A stretch of DNA of 64,000 nucleotides from Calonectria ilicicola (lineage: Eukaryota; Ascomycota; Sordariomycetes; Hypocreales; Nectriaceae): assembly GCA_020809705.1 (NCBI GenBank), contig CP085831.1:1612001-1676000 (forward strand), in the 5' to 3' direction. The position numbers and the translations under genes were made by a program. The notes beneath the pieces are model-generated. The model was not told where the DNA came from. It saw only the letters and a list, made by a program, of their open reading frames with translations, and did no database searches. Below are positions 1 to 12,102 of this stretch, piece after piece. Positions within the stretch are counted from its first letter, which is position 1. Each line of letters begins with the position of its first letter.

Positions 1-2363
1 GGTCACGTCTTGGCTAGTATTTGGTAATTTGTGTATGGATAATATTTAATAAATTAAATTAATTCTATGTCTTGGGGTCTTTCACAGATAAAAAACATGT
101 TGTGCTAAACTTTGAAGTGCTATTGTAAGCACGCAACGAAAGTCCGGCCATGGTTGGAAATAAGATCACATTTGATTACGTAGAGACACATGTGCATTGG
201 TTCCACATGCTGAAAACCGGAAGTTTATACCAGTCGGCGCTGTAGCCATAAGTGGCTACAGTTATGGGTTTGTTTGATTCCGTTATCACCGTCGGTGGTA
301 GCAGCCTGCCGTCGCAGGATCACATAATACGCACCCGATAACAGACAACATCAAGGCTTACTCTTGCACTCTCGTGTTGGTTGAGCGTCATAAAGCCATT
401 TAACTATATGCTGCTGCCACGTAAGAAAATATTCATGGGATGCTAGAAATTGGGCCGAAGATGGAGAGACTCTGGACTCTGAGGCTGATGGCGACCCATA
501 GCGAAAGCACGCCACGTTCCCACTATATACCTTGTAGAATCATACCACTCTGATTGGCAATAGAGGGTGGCATTCGCTTTCTCTTGCCGTGACGAGGTAT
601 TCCATCATGGCATAGCGCCCGGGAGGCTTCCCGACAGACCAGTCGGCTTCAGCACCGAGTGGTCCAGTATATAATTAAAAATAAGAGAATAGTCGCTTTG
701 AGAAACCAAATTTCATAACTTAATTACGATTAAGCTTTTCGCTAAATGGTTTTAAGGATTCATGAGTAAGAAGTGAAACATGGATGTGCGAAGATTGTGG
801 GTCGTAGGGCGTAGGGCGTGAGGCGCTGCAGGCTGTGAAACGATTGTGTAATTACGATGACCGGATAAACATAAAAGTCGCATTGCAACCTAGACAGGGA
901 TATCTGATTGCTGGGAGATAAAAGCTTTGACGAGATTGATTCAGAATTAGATACCGTATTGCTGGATGATTTTCGAGTAGGCCAATTTTTGTTGCCATTG
1001 AAGAGAACACAGATGTGTTTTGGTTGGATATCCCCTGTGAGAGGCAGCTCGACCTAGGCTAGGGAGCACTCCGATTGTTCTTGCCTGCGAGACGAGATGG
1101 CAAAGTGGCAGCCTGTACCCTTTCTGCCGTACGGTATATGTATGTTAAAAGCTTGAGGTGAAGGTTTTCATTGACCCTGATGAGCCTTTGCTGTGAACCT
1201 TATCGAGACCAGGTATAAGAGCGGCTTCCCGGGCTAAGCGCGATCCAAACCATCACCAAAACATCCCTCGTACATCCCTTCCCAATGGCATATCCGACGA
1301 TCCGATGCATCCTTTACCCCGCCGCAGGAGGCACACACACCAACGAGCCGGAGCCCCGTGAGCAGTACATGGAAGAGAACACAGATGCTGTTAACAGTTG
1401 TTTGACCTCAACTGATTATGAGCATCATTGCTCGAAGAATCTTTCAACAAGAAACGCGGGAAAGTTACAAGTTGCAATAACAAGAGATCCACTCAGTACA
1501 TCGATAGAGTTACAATATTGCATAGTTTCTCAATAAGACCACAGTTTGTTTTACTATGCACTGATTATTAGATGAGCGGTGTCAGCATATTTTCAAACGG
1601 CCATATTGCATCCATTCATCATCTCAAACATGTCGGCTCGAAACAAATGTTTGCTCGAGACACATCTCTAATTCAGGCCTATGCGAGATTCCCCCGTTTG
1701 CGTTTTGCCCCTGACGACCGCATGCACAGCCCTTCTTCTTTCCGCATCTGCATTCTTTTCATCTTGCGTCACTCTTCACGATGAAGCCAATAATGCTATA
1801 CCAACACACGCTATTTTGCTTCTAACCTAGCCGCTATATCTGAAACATGGGTCTTTGATAATATCTTAGTAAGAATCGCCACCACCCGAAAACAATGTAG
1901 GTCTCTAACCCTGATCTCGAAACAACCCTAACCCTAAACGAGGAACAGAACTATCCCTTTGTCCTCAAATACCAAAAAAGACTTTTCAATAAAGGTATGT
2001 GTACTAATGCAAGACGTTGATTCTGAGTTGAAAAACCTCCGTTGGATGCTGTAAAGCATCCATATTTAGTGTCTTACCTTTTTCAAGGGAAGGATGCATG
2101 CCTTTCGTTTAAGGGTCAATACTCCCTCACGTCGAAGTAGCGAGGTTGCGAGAGGCCGCCCTGATTTGTATGACACCCATAACCGTCTGCATCATGGCCG
2201 ATAATACAACGATGCCCAGGAATATAATTGATAGCCAGAATGTGTACCTTTTCGTAGGCTCACGTCGATCTAGCCAGTGGCTTTTGAGGCCATATGGTAG
2301 CGTATCCTCTACTTCTTTCGTTGCCTCCCTTCTCGAAACATTCTTGACGTTTTCTTTTGTGTC
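1..2363. other. intergenic / no convincing gene
   Basis: Short open frames at 1285-1536, 1572-1784 and 2146-2367 show no recognisable domain, no biased composition and no linked exons, so I do not call genes. A short run of telomere-type hexamers (CCCTAA repeated twice plus flanking partial copies) lies at about 1926-1938. A small G-rich near-repeat (GTAGGGCGTAGGGCG) occurs near 808. Nothing else stands out. Confidence 0.5.
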
Positions 2364-5300
2364 CTAGAATGATGACTCGCTGGTTTTGTGAGGTCTGAAA
2401 CGACTGGAGAAATTAACCCATTTATTGAGATTTAATTCGACTCCACTGAACCACGGCATATCGACGAAACGAAGAAAAGTAGCCAGTGCAGGAATCAACA
2501 CCGCACTTGCTATGGCAAGAATAAGAGATCTGCTGATATGTGTATCTGATAGGTCAAAATTAAATTCGGCGAAGTTCCTGCCAAAAAGCTGCCGGTATGT
2601 TAGTCTTATTAGTCATGTGAAGAAGATTTGAATCGTACGTACTGAGGCGGCAAAGCATGCTGGTAGAAACATCAATGACATCGTGCTAATAATGTCCATC
2701 ATATTAGCATGCTCTCTCGCACCTTTGGAATCTTCCAGTGCAAGACCAGTGAATAGTTGCTCTCTGAGAGAATTTATGTCATTCCTTAATCGTACTGCTG
2801 ATTGTAGAAGGGACTTTAGCTGCGCAATTTCATAGTCGAATTCATGTCGCAGTGATACCATCCTCTGTCGCCAAGCTTGGAAGTCGGAACCTAGCTCAGC
2901 CATACCTGGCCAGATATACTTGTGTTCTCCTTTCCACACTGCGTCTGTAAAAGACCGAGCATACGCAGTAAGCATACCTTCGATCTCTTTGTCCATCAAC
3001 TTTAGAACTTGTTGGGCCCAGAAGTATCTCCTAGAGAGCGTGTAATTGGAGTTCTCGAAGAGAAGTTTGTCTCTCATTTTTGAATCAAGAACCAGTGTGG
3101 CCTGCTTTTTTGTTAGTGGGCCTTCATATTGAACTAACGTGAGGGGATACTTACCGAGGGTAGCACAAGTTCTGAGATTCTTCGTTGAAGCTCGCTGTAT
3201 CTATATATAGCATCTCGATACTCAGACAACAGGGCTGAGATGAACGCCTCTGGGCCGTTTAAGAACTTAGAATCCGACTGATAGTCCTCTAGTGTGCTCA
3301 CTGAATCTGGGAAGCATTGAATTTTCAGAAGCTTCCAGGGTCCAAACGGGTCAAATATATGCACCCTTGTGGCCTGTTCTTGATGCGATTTGTGCCTTGT
3401 CAAATGCCTTGAGGAACCTGACAATGACAATCCGATTACAGCAGAACATGTGGATAGAGACAGTCCATTCTCTGGCAGTTTAGAGCTCTGATCATGCTGC
3501 TGCCAAGGCAGTGGCTCACATCCTTCACCTATGATACAATGATATTTGAAGGAGAAGACGAATGACCTTTGCTTGACGATCTGGGGCTCCATATAGCCCT
3601 TCATGTGAGCCTTCGAAGGTGTGTCGTCAACAAGCATTTGTAGCATCGCATTCATGTCAAAGTCTTGGGCTAGAACCATGTGAAGGGCTGCTAGGTGCGG
3701 TGCGGTCGGCTGACTCGAGACAATCATCTTTCCAACAACTTGATGACTATCGTTTTCGTCGGGAGTGACGAGAAGGGCGGACAAAGACGCATGTTTAACC
3801 TCCCTGCCATTACCGTAGAGCCGCGTAACCTTTCCTTCGACATTGATGTTGTAGCTTTCCAGAATCGTGCGGGGAGATTCGATATCTTCTTGAAGCGAAC
3901 TCAATGAATCAATGTTGGCGGCATGAAGAGGTTGCTCACTGAGAAGGTCTCTGAGCACCGCCGGGGCCAATGATTTCCAGCTATCAGACTGTATGTGTGC
4001 AATCATATCCCCCATAGTCAGCTCTTGAGGTTGAAGGGCGGTGTGTAAATTGACTTCTTCGCCTTCCTTTGCGCAGCGGTTGGCCCCAGCTGATGCGAGC
4101 GTGGAATCCTGACTTATAGAGTCGAATGGCTTCAAAGTTGTCTCGAACTCTGTCGGGGGGATCCCGTTATTAGGGTTAAGCCATATCTCTGATCGTTCGT
4201 CTGGGTGGAAGAAGCGACCTAACATTGGACCTGAAGGTGTGAAAGTGGATAAGGATTTCGCGATGAGCTCCTGGCTTGAGACGATGCGAGATAACAGATC
4301 ATCGTATTGGTTAACGGGGATTTCGGTACGTTGCCTCGAATTGTTTGTGCTTCCTGGCTGAGCCTTTTCGATCTTATGGAACCGAACCTGACGTGGTTGT
4401 TTCATCGTGTTTACCTCAGTTTCGGTGTTTTGTGAAGGAGGAGCTTGTGTAAAATCAAGGATGCTAGGCTCCTCGTTGCAAACCTCTTCAATATTTTGGA
4501 AGACCTTCCACATCGGTAGAATATAGCACGATGAGCCCCTGTTGCTCAGGCCCACTACTATTCCAATGACGTGTTGATCCCTTACGACCCATGCCCCAGA
4601 CACGCCATTGAACATGGGGTTCTCGAGAAAGATTTCGTAGACGTCAAGTTACCCTTCATTTAGATGCAGAGAAGCGATATTTGTGCTCATATGCCCAGTG
4701 AGGGGTATTTCACTGTCACTTAGGATTCGAACCACTCCTGGTTTCATATGAGAGGAATCTGCCACCGACGTGAGAATGACACGCCGCGATGCTTTTTCTT
4801 CTGTTGATTCGAGGTCAAGGTAGGAGTTGGCCCGTATGTATGCTTCTGGTATCTCCAGCAAAGCCCAATCTGACATACCAGGTCCCGCAAATGCCGGGCT
4901 GGAAGTCGATCGACCCTTGCCGAGAAATGAGTAGCTCATGAATTTTCCGGGCCATACGTCTGGAAGCCTGATGAAACTAAATTCTTCCTTTTTCTGATGT
5001 TGTGCTGCGTTTGAGACACTGCATTGATCTGGTGTGGTGGTTTTATGTACTTCTATGCCATCTGTTTGTCCTCTGTCATCGTTCGCGTCTTCTTCTCCAT
5101 CGTCACTTGAATCAGAGAAGTCGTCAAGATCAGAGTCATCATAAATATCATCAAGTGTTGTTGACTTGTTTGCATCGAACTTTAGATTAAGAACAGGATG
5201 TGCTGTAGTGATCTCGTACCAGATTTCGCCGACCTTGATGATGCCACCCATGGTAGCATATGCTCGACTTGTCATTCCGGCCGAGCATAGTTCAATCATG

Positions 5301-6305
5301 ACTTTGAGGCCACAGCTTGTCGCAGATTGCTTTCGCTGAAGGCGTATAGCACCGAGCTCTTCACGGCCACTATCAGCATCAATATTTGGATATACTCCCC
5401 CAAGCCCAGCCAAGACTGGTGCGGATTTATCGTATTTGACAATCCAAGGAATGCCGAGCTCCACAAGATAGTAAGGTTGGATGCGCTTAAAGTTTGCCTT
5501 GATCTTGTTTTTGTATCTCTCAGACCCACAGGATATTAAAATAGTTGGCTCTGCAGTAATAGTAGTACCGCTCTTCAAGCCAATCATGCAAAGTCTATAT
5601 GACCACAGAATTTGATTATTGGGTTGGATGCTGGTGATCAGTCGCCGCACGTCCGCTTCTAGTGTATTTCTAATGTTGGTAAATCGAGCGTTTGCTTCCG
5701 CAGGGACAGTGAGGTGACGAGCCCAATATCTGTTTTTTCCCAGGCTACTCATGGAATTTTCATCGTAGCTGACCGTTATTCGCCATCTGGGGACTGAAGC
5801 TACCACAGGTTGTGTCATCTTTGCAGTTGAGATGTTTGTTCCCTCATGCGAAGGCTTGGGCTTCGATTCATGGGAGGCCCTTGCCTGCGCGTGAACGGAG
5901 GAGCCTTGTGAGTTGACATGATGATGAACACTTGTTGGGACAGGCCTTTGAGGATTAGGGGTTTAGTGGATCGCCATGAGCTGTGCTCCCAGGGCTCTGA
6001 GCTGCTGAAACCACGCTATATTGTGGGGACCTTGATCTTTGAAGCCCAATAATACTCATAGCATCATTGCTGGCTCTATCGGGCTGGTTTTGAACGGGCT
6101 GGTTTCCTTGTAAAATGGTAGAGCCGGAACCCAGACGTTTGGCGCTATTTTTCTTTTCCAACGCTTGAATGGAAAATGCCGTGGGATGGGATGCGTCATG
6201 ATTTGTCGATTGCGTTGGTGAGCAAGTTCGAACTACGCTCGCCATGTCAAATTCGCGGACTAGGTAACGGGGATCAATGAAGCAACGGTTGCAGATGGAG
6301 TTCAA
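2364..6305 (-). pseudogene. Trypsin-like protease / CorA-like membrane protein, interrupted by an in-frame stop
   Basis: The reading runs from an Arg/Ser/Pro-rich N-terminus (6305-5955) into a 389-codon frame (5818-4649), a 493-codon frame (ending 3155) and two small C-terminal exons (3101-2643 and 2588-2364). The introns at 3102-3154 and 2589-2642 have GTAAGT and GTACGT donors and CTAAC branch sites. Counting from 5818, a protease-like triad is visible: His207 (TTAHP), Asp317 (SDWALL) and Ser407 (NGVSGAW). The C-terminus has two hydrophobic segments split by the last intron, joining to FAASLFGRNF, like the pore region of fungal CorA-like proteins. A TAA codon at 4649-4651 falls in frame between the Asp and Ser motifs, and no intron of plausible size can remove it. 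The N-terminal frame (6305-5955) is offset from the rest. That can be explained by an 86-nt intron with a poor GTCCCC donor, or by one extra base in a C4 run near 5960. I infer a decaying gene, although readthrough is possible. Confidence 0.65.
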
Positions 6306-6656
6306 AGGCGGTCATCCGTATCAGAGTGGAATTACCAGGAACATGGAGAGACTTCTGCACGCTTAGCTAGTGCGAAGTGGTTCGCCTGGTGAGGCCGCTG
6401 AGGCGCAGCTAACTGTGTCGCTCATGATTGGTTCCATGGCATACAGCGCAACACATCACAGCCAACCATCAGGTGGTGGCGTCCGGATGACAAAAGCGAG
6501 GCAACGACACTACCGAAAAATTCGGCCTTGAAATGACTTATTGAAGAGACACGGCGGAGCATCGTAAAAAGGTGCCAAGAAGACAGAACTAACAAGGCGA
6601 CACTCAAGCCTCTTCGTCGTGCACAGTCGGGGGCAGAGGGTACATCCCACAAGAAG
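6306..6656. promoter_or_regulatory. divergent promoter region
   Basis: About 350 bp separate the start of the minus-strand protease/CorA-like gene from the plus-strand membrane-protein gene at 6657. The minus-strand open frame at 6422-6685 overlaps the plus gene start and has no recognisable features. I see no clear TATA box or repeated motif. Confidence 0.35.
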
Positions 6657-7754
6657 TTGTCTACAGTCATGGCAACAGCAAACATTTTCCCGGAAGCATC
6701 AGGAACTCCTAGTGGCGCAAGCTTTGAGCTTCAGGTTCAGGTCCAGACCTACATAAGGGACAGCTTCTGGCGGGGCTCGACAGTCTCACTCCCGGAACAT
6801 GTGCCGTATTTTCGATACTTTCAGTGGACTGTCAGCTCCATTGTTTGGGCAGGTTCTGATAAGGCACTGTTCGCCGCCCAGACCTATCAGCAACTTGATA
6901 CAGTGGTCCAGTACATAAATAAGCATCGCGATCAGTCTCGGACTGAAATTGCAGATGAGCTCCACAAGCAGTTCTTCTCGCAATCGTCCAGAGAATGCAT
7001 CCTTCAATCCATGGATCTCGCAATAAGATTATGGATGACGCTGCACGTCAAGTTACAAGATATTCCTAACGAGCCTGTTCTTTCAGATACCACACCGCTA
7101 GAGTGGAAACCGAAGCAGTCACTGCGCAACTTGATCGGAACCACCTTTCCCAAATGTAGCAAAGGCCCTGCTTTTTCGACTTTGAATACGGGCCACATTG
7201 ATCCAAGATTCAATGTGATGAGCCTCCGCAAACTCTGCCGTGTTCAAGTATCCTGGACTCGCAACCTCCTGGACCATCTAAAGTTCGACCATTCCATGAG
7301 GAGGCTTTACATCTATCCTCACAAAGCATGTCTCTTGAATCATCTTAAGTGCTGCACCATATACCCCAGAGCCCTTCTCCTCGAATCACTTAGGACCTTG
7401 GATCTTCTATTCCCATACGGAGATAAGAATACCGAGATGTGGTTGGAGGAGAAAAACCAGCCATTTTACCGAACCTCATCGTCTTATATGCAAGCCCGTG
7501 CCCGCAGTCTTGATGAGTTTCGGTATTGGAGACATCAATTGGTTGAGCTGTATAATGTTTTCGAGCAGCCTCCCGTTACAGTTGCCCAAGTGTGGCATGA
7601 CCGAAGGAACCCTATTCAGTGGTATACTTTTTGGTTGGCGGCTTTCATTGCTGTTTTGACTATAGTTTTTGGTTCTGTCGGAACATATATAGGCTTCAAA
7701 CAAATTGAGCTAGCAGAGAAGAGTATTCGTATCTCGTTGGAACTAAGCGGGTAA
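6657..7754 (+). CDS. Fungal-specific protein with C-terminal membrane anchor
   Basis: This is an intronless frame of 365 residues; a second ATG four codons in could also serve as the start. The body is a mixed, mostly helical sequence with no enzymatic motif that I recognise. Near the C-terminus a WHDRRNPIQWYTFWLAAF stretch leads into a single membrane segment (about residues 323-347, AVLTIVFGSVGTYIGF) and a short charged tail. This layout, a tryptophan-rich WHDRRNP box directly before one membrane helix, is familiar from uncharacterised proteins in many ascomycetes. It is divergently paired with the CorA-like membrane gene, so a shared membrane role is possible but unproven. The function is unknown. 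I am sure of the gene and not of the role. Confidence 0.8.
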   Translation: MSTVMATANIFPEASGTPSGASFELQVQVQTYIRDSFWRGSTVSLPEHVPYFRYFQWTVSSIVWAGSDKALFAAQTYQQLDTVVQYINKHRDQSRTEIADELHKQFFSQSSRECILQSMDLAIRLWMTLHVKLQDIPNEPVLSDTTPLEWKPKQSLRNLIGTTFPKCSKGPAFSTLNTGHIDPRFNVMSLRKLCRVQVSWTRNLLDHLKFDHSMRRLYIYPHKACLLNHLKCCTIYPRALLLESLRTLDLLFPYGDKNTEMWLEEKNQPFYRTSSSYMQARARSLDEFRYWRHQLVELYNVFEQPPVTVAQVWHDRRNPIQWYTFWLAAFIAVLTIVFGSVGTYIGFKQIELAEKSIRISLELSG

Positions 7755-9000
7755 TTCCAGGCCTTTAACCTGCTAGCTGCAACATGTTCTAGGCCTTGGG
7801 TGGTCCTTGATCAGGACAAACTTAGGATGTGCTTCCAAGTTTGAAGATTACGACCATGGATAAAGAAGTAAAGATGGGATGTTTCCTTCTTCACAGTCGG
7901 ACCAGTTTCCTATTATTGTGTTGAAGATGGTGATATGTTGGATTGAAGCTTTTGCAAACGTTGGCCCTGTTGCTCTTTATTGTATTCCACATTCCACGAT
8001 GCATCTTGAAATCTCGACTGTTAATGCTATAGATTCAAGCACTTCTATTAGGCTGCAAAAAGAATCAAAAATTCAGGAATTTCTTTAGATCAGGTGTTTT
8101 GTTCTTGGTCATTATTAAAGGCTAACGATAAACTCATTCTATCAATTTACTATTGTTGACACTTGAGATTTTGAAATTGCTCAAACAATCTACAATAATG
8201 ACAGCTGTCCTTGGCCATTGGGTATATGCGACAGCTGAACTCTCCTCACATCGGGGATCAAGAAAAGTGAAAATTTAGGAACCCTTTTGGTCTTGGTCAC
8301 TAGTCTTAGTCACTGTCAAATATTGGGTACGACCCTCATTATACGCATCTCACTATTCACGACCTCGCGGCAATATCCGCTATTTCCTTCGAGCAAGGGA
8401 ATGTACCCTTTAAAACAAAGGGTAGACTGAATACTAATCAACAATGGCTCTCATCAGTGTTAGGTGCCCTCTCAAAAGCGTTGTTGGGTAAGAGCTAGTT
8501 GCAATTTGAGGCCATTCAGAACTCGTGGGAGGAAACTAGGGTGGTTGGGGTGTGGATACCTACCTAGCTTGCTTTATTTAGAGCGAGGAGTCGGTTCCCC
8601 CAACCTCCCCCGGAACTTAGACTTTAATTAACAATCATACTTCATTTCAACAACCAGCCAGCTACGAGCTTCCGGCCTTGAGCGTACCTCGGCGGTTGGA
8701 GCCTCACAGACCTGTACATCGAATTGGAGCGCGTAACAGGCTCTCAAGGCCAAGACTCCTCGGGGCAATGAACCGCGTGTAAAATCGCAATTAAGTCTAG
8801 CTTCGCTGCGAGTTACCCCTCATTCAGTCACCTGGATTCATAATTTCCCTTCAATCATATTGCTTTACGAAAGTACGAGTCAATTGGAGCCGAGGAATAG
8901 AAAACTATAAGTTTGAGTTCAGCCATTGCAACGATAGAGTCAAACATATTCCAGGTATTCTGCGATTCTTGACTTAAATTCTCCATCCCGATCTAACCCG
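7755..9000. other. intergenic / no gene seen
   Basis: The open frame at 7879-8088 lacks any domain or splice continuation and is taken as chance. The stretch is moderately AT-rich, has many stops in all frames, and contains no tRNA-like fold or repeat that I can see. Confidence 0.4.
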
Positions 9001-9868
9001 ATGAATCTCAGTATCATTATAACTATCCTTTGGGCCTATATTGTGGCCAGCCCTTCCTTCGTAGAAGCTATGCCAGTCATGGGTCGAAGGTTCGTAACTC
9101 GCGCGAATGGGTTCGGATGCCTATTTCGTGCCCTCACTCTCCATCTTGGACAGTCTTTAATAATTCAGTAGCGTCAACAACTCGAATCTTATTTTCTATC
9201 CTGCCACCACCGAAGAGCCTCTCGGCATTGGAGTACTCGTTATCCCAGGTGGTGGCTACCACCATGTTTCGCTCGACAGGGAGGGGGCCAACTCGACATT
9301 GTATCTCAATTCTCGTGGCTATGATGCATGGGTTTTAAATTACTCGACATCCTCCACAGCGCCGACTCCCCTTTATCCAGTTCCTCTAAATGAGGCGATG
9401 GATGCAGTTCGTTATATTCGGGCCCAGAATAGAGTGACAAAGCTTGGTATTTGGGGATACTCAGCTGGGGGTCATCTGGCGGCAATAACTATCACGAACC
9501 CAGAAGCTAACCTCGACTTTGGCATTCTGACTTATCCTGTGATTACAATGGCGGACTCCGCTTTGACCCACGCAGGGTCCCGAACTAATCTTCTGGGTGA
9601 TAATCCCAGCGAGGAATTAGTGGAGCTCATGTCTGCGGAAAAAGCCGTTTCGGCATCAACCCCGCCAATCTTCTTATTTCACACAGCGAATGATGCCACA
9701 GTCCCTGTTGGGAATAGCCTCCTTTTCATTCAGGCCATGGTTGCTCATAGCAGACCATTTCAAACTCTGATTCTTCCCGATGGACCTCATGGTATAGCTT
9801 TGGCCCTTGATGACCCAGTCCGTAATTGGACGTCAGAGCTTGACAGGTGGATGAAATACTCTATCTAA
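9001..9868 (+). CDS. Secreted alpha/beta hydrolase (esterase/lipase-like)
   Basis: The gene has two exons (9001-9089 and 9169-9868) around a 79-nt intron with a GTTCGT donor and a TTCAG acceptor, giving 262 residues. The first exon encodes a signal peptide (about residues 1-23, ending ASPSFVEA). The second gives a compact hydrolase fold. It has an oxyanion-type VIPGGGYHH stretch at about 54-62, the nucleophile elbow GYSAG with Ser128, a likely acid Asp205 (HTANDATVP) and His237 (PDGPHG). The order and spacing match small esterase-like proteins related to bacterial acetyl-xylan esterase/dienelactone hydrolase-like enzymes. It is short for a secreted fungal lipase, and the substrate cannot be read from sequence. 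It stands alone, with more than 700 bp of non-coding DNA on each side. The ATG at 9001 was chosen because it opens the signal peptide. Confidence 0.8.
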
Positions 9869-10572
9869 TGACTGAAGTTCTTTTGTGGACTCAAGTATGG
9901 ACAACAAAAATATTTATGTATCTCTTGCGCGAAAAAGGATTTCGAAATATAAAAAACTGGCAATTTCTGTGAAAACTGCATCTTCGGTCACTGGGACATG
10001 TCCTGCTGACCAACTACGATAAAAAATGGTCCAGGGTAGGTTTGGAATCCGAGCAATCAACCAACCTTTCCCTTTCGCACCAAATTAATTTATGCTTGCT
10101 TCACATATTATGCGGTCTTATTGCATCTCTATTCTAAAATTGATATCTTATTATGGCCGTTGTCAAAAAGATAATGACATTACGAGTATGGGCAGATGTG
10201 GTGACTGAATGGGTTAGAACGTGGCGATAACGCTTGTTACTCTTTTTCCTTAAATGACTTCAGAGATCAGTTAACTAGAATGGACCAATATGTTGGTCTT
10301 AAAAGAGAATAAAATTTGGTGACCGAAAGAATTGATACAAAGAAGTTATACACATAGTCACACGTTTTATCCGTTTACAACAGCAGAAAATTATCTTCAT
10401 CATTGATTGCTTCAACGCAAAAACACACTTGCCCCACTCCATTATCGCTAGTGTAGTAGATGACTAATATGCTTCATCACGTGGAAGAAAGCTTCACTGA
10501 TCAGAAACAGAAAGAAGAAGGGAGCGGACCTTGGCCATCAGCGCAATCGAGTAACAGCAATTCACGCGCTCA
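9869..10572. other. intergenic / no gene seen
   Basis: This is AT-rich spacer between the hydrolase and the F-box gene. A frame at 10460-10657 overlaps the F-box start in another phase and is judged a shadow. No repeats were noticed. Confidence 0.4.
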
Positions 10573-12102
10573 ATGGAATCCAAAACCCCTATATCGTACT
10601 CGCTCGCAAATGAGCTATGGAGCAATGTCCTCCGGAACTTCGCGTTACAGCCATTAGAGCTCGGCCAAGCTCGGCCAAGTGAAGCGTTTTGCTCAAATCG
10701 CGCAGCATTGCGGCAGCTCTGCCTCACATCGCATCGGTTTCTGAATATGGCAAGACCTTATCTTTATGAGACCATTGTTTTGTTCACCGACGCGGACGCA
10801 TCATCGCAGCAGCGACGCCGTGGCCCTCGCGCGGGATCCCTGGTGCTACTAGTGCGTGCTTTGATGCAGAATCATGAGCTGCGGCCGCTGATAAAGAATC
10901 TTGCTTTGCCAATAACGCTATCGGCTGATGACACTCGCTCCAAAACTGGTTGTTTGGCAATAGTCCAGACGTGGTTTGACTACTCAGCTTCCTTCACGAA
11001 ATTGAATCCATCCGATCAGGAGATCTTGGACATTGCAGGCTTGACAAAAGTTGTGGAGAAGGTCACGAAAAACTCAGAGGCAGCATTGTATTCATCTCGG
11101 TTACCCATTGCAGAAGTCGGAAGCATATCACAAAACATCTTAGCAACTCTGCTCTGTCTAACCCACAATGTTGAAAAACTGTTGCTACAGGGCTTGCTTA
11201 CAGGCCCCCACGAGGTGTTTGACCAGACTCTGTTAAATTTGAAGTCCCATCCGCAAATCGGCGCGGCATTGCTTCCTCTCTTGAAAACACTCCAAATACA
11301 ATTAGATCCTCGTATATCATCGACCCATGAAAACTTTCATGATACTCAAAATTTGATAGACGCAAAATTCTCCTCACCTCTCCTCAACCAACCACAGTTG
11401 AGCCGGGTTGATATACGTTATGCTTGGCTAGAGGAATTGGATTTCTCCGAAAAAGTCCTAAAGAGTATCGCACGGTTGACAGACATAAACCTGATGGTGG
11501 CTGCTGAGCCGTTTGCAGTGGATTCCTTGATGCAAGAAGCAACAGCTGTGAAATCCCTTTCCATCGGGCTTTTTGCGATGCCGAATTTCCCAGACCAACA
11601 AGGCGATATTAATACAGCAATTCTTAGACGTTCAAGCTCTCTTGAAAGCCTTGCACTGGATACGTCCCACTGCTCCTCGGAACATGCTGCCAACCAGCTC
11701 GGCCCTCTAGGCAGAATCACCTGTCTTCCTCAGCTCACCCAACTGAAGCGTCTCGCCGTGGAGCCACATCTATTGTTGGATTGGCTCAATACAAACACGT
11801 GGCCCCTGTTTTGGAACAGGCTCCCGCGCAATCTCGAAGAGTTGACACTACGGTTTGTTCCAGAGAATGGCGAGGACTTGTTGCGTATATGGGCACGCAG
11901 CGGCGTGGGCGCCGCGCTTCGAGCGTCCCCTGAAAAATGGCAGAGCAAAATGCCACACCTGAGGCATATACATTTACAACCACTTCCGTATTCTACACGT
12001 GATGCGGAGGCCATTAGGAAGGATTTGAAGGAGGCGAAGATTGCTTTGACCTGGCAGGATCCAGATCTTGTTTTAGATTTTGCGGCCTTGAGCCTAAATT
12101 AG
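10573..12102 (+). CDS. F-box / leucine-rich-repeat-like protein
   Basis: This is a single-exon frame of 509 residues. The N-terminus (about 8-68) has the F-box-like pattern of fungal proteins: LANELWSNVLRNF, then LRQLCLTSHRFLNMARPYLYE. F-box domains bind Skp1 in SCF ubiquitin ligases, and the rest of the protein normally selects the substrate. Here the remainder is leucine-rich and helical, with irregular repeats such as LTHNVEKLLLQGLL, LKSIARLTDINLM and LPRNLEELTLRF. These resemble degenerate leucine-rich repeats without the strict consensus. The first exon contains a small direct duplication (GCTCGGCCAA twice, near 10660). Neighbours do not suggest a partner. The start is the first ATG of the frame just upstream of the F-box. 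Confidence 0.75.
   Translation: MESKTPISYSLANELWSNVLRNFALQPLELGQARPSEAFCSNRAALRQLCLTSHRFLNMARPYLYETIVLFTDADASSQQRRRGPRAGSLVLLVRALMQNHELRPLIKNLALPITLSADDTRSKTGCLAIVQTWFDYSASFTKLNPSDQEILDIAGLTKVVEKVTKNSEAALYSSRLPIAEVGSISQNILATLLCLTHNVEKLLLQGLLTGPHEVFDQTLLNLKSHPQIGAALLPLLKTLQIQLDPRISSTHENFHDTQNLIDAKFSSPLLNQPQLSRVDIRYAWLEELDFSEKVLKSIARLTDINLMVAAEPFAVDSLMQEATAVKSLSIGLFAMPNFPDQQGDINTAILRRSSSLESLALDTSHCSSEHAANQLGPLGRITCLPQLTQLKRLAVEPHLLLDWLNTNTWPLFWNRLPRNLEELTLRFVPENGEDLLRIWARSGVGAALRASPEKWQSKMPHLRHIHLQPLPYSTRDAEAIRKDLKEAKIALTWQDPDLVLDFAALSLN

Noticed and set aside
1926..1938. Telomere-like CCCTAA units
   Set aside because: Only about two units; too few to indicate a telomere or a fusion scar.
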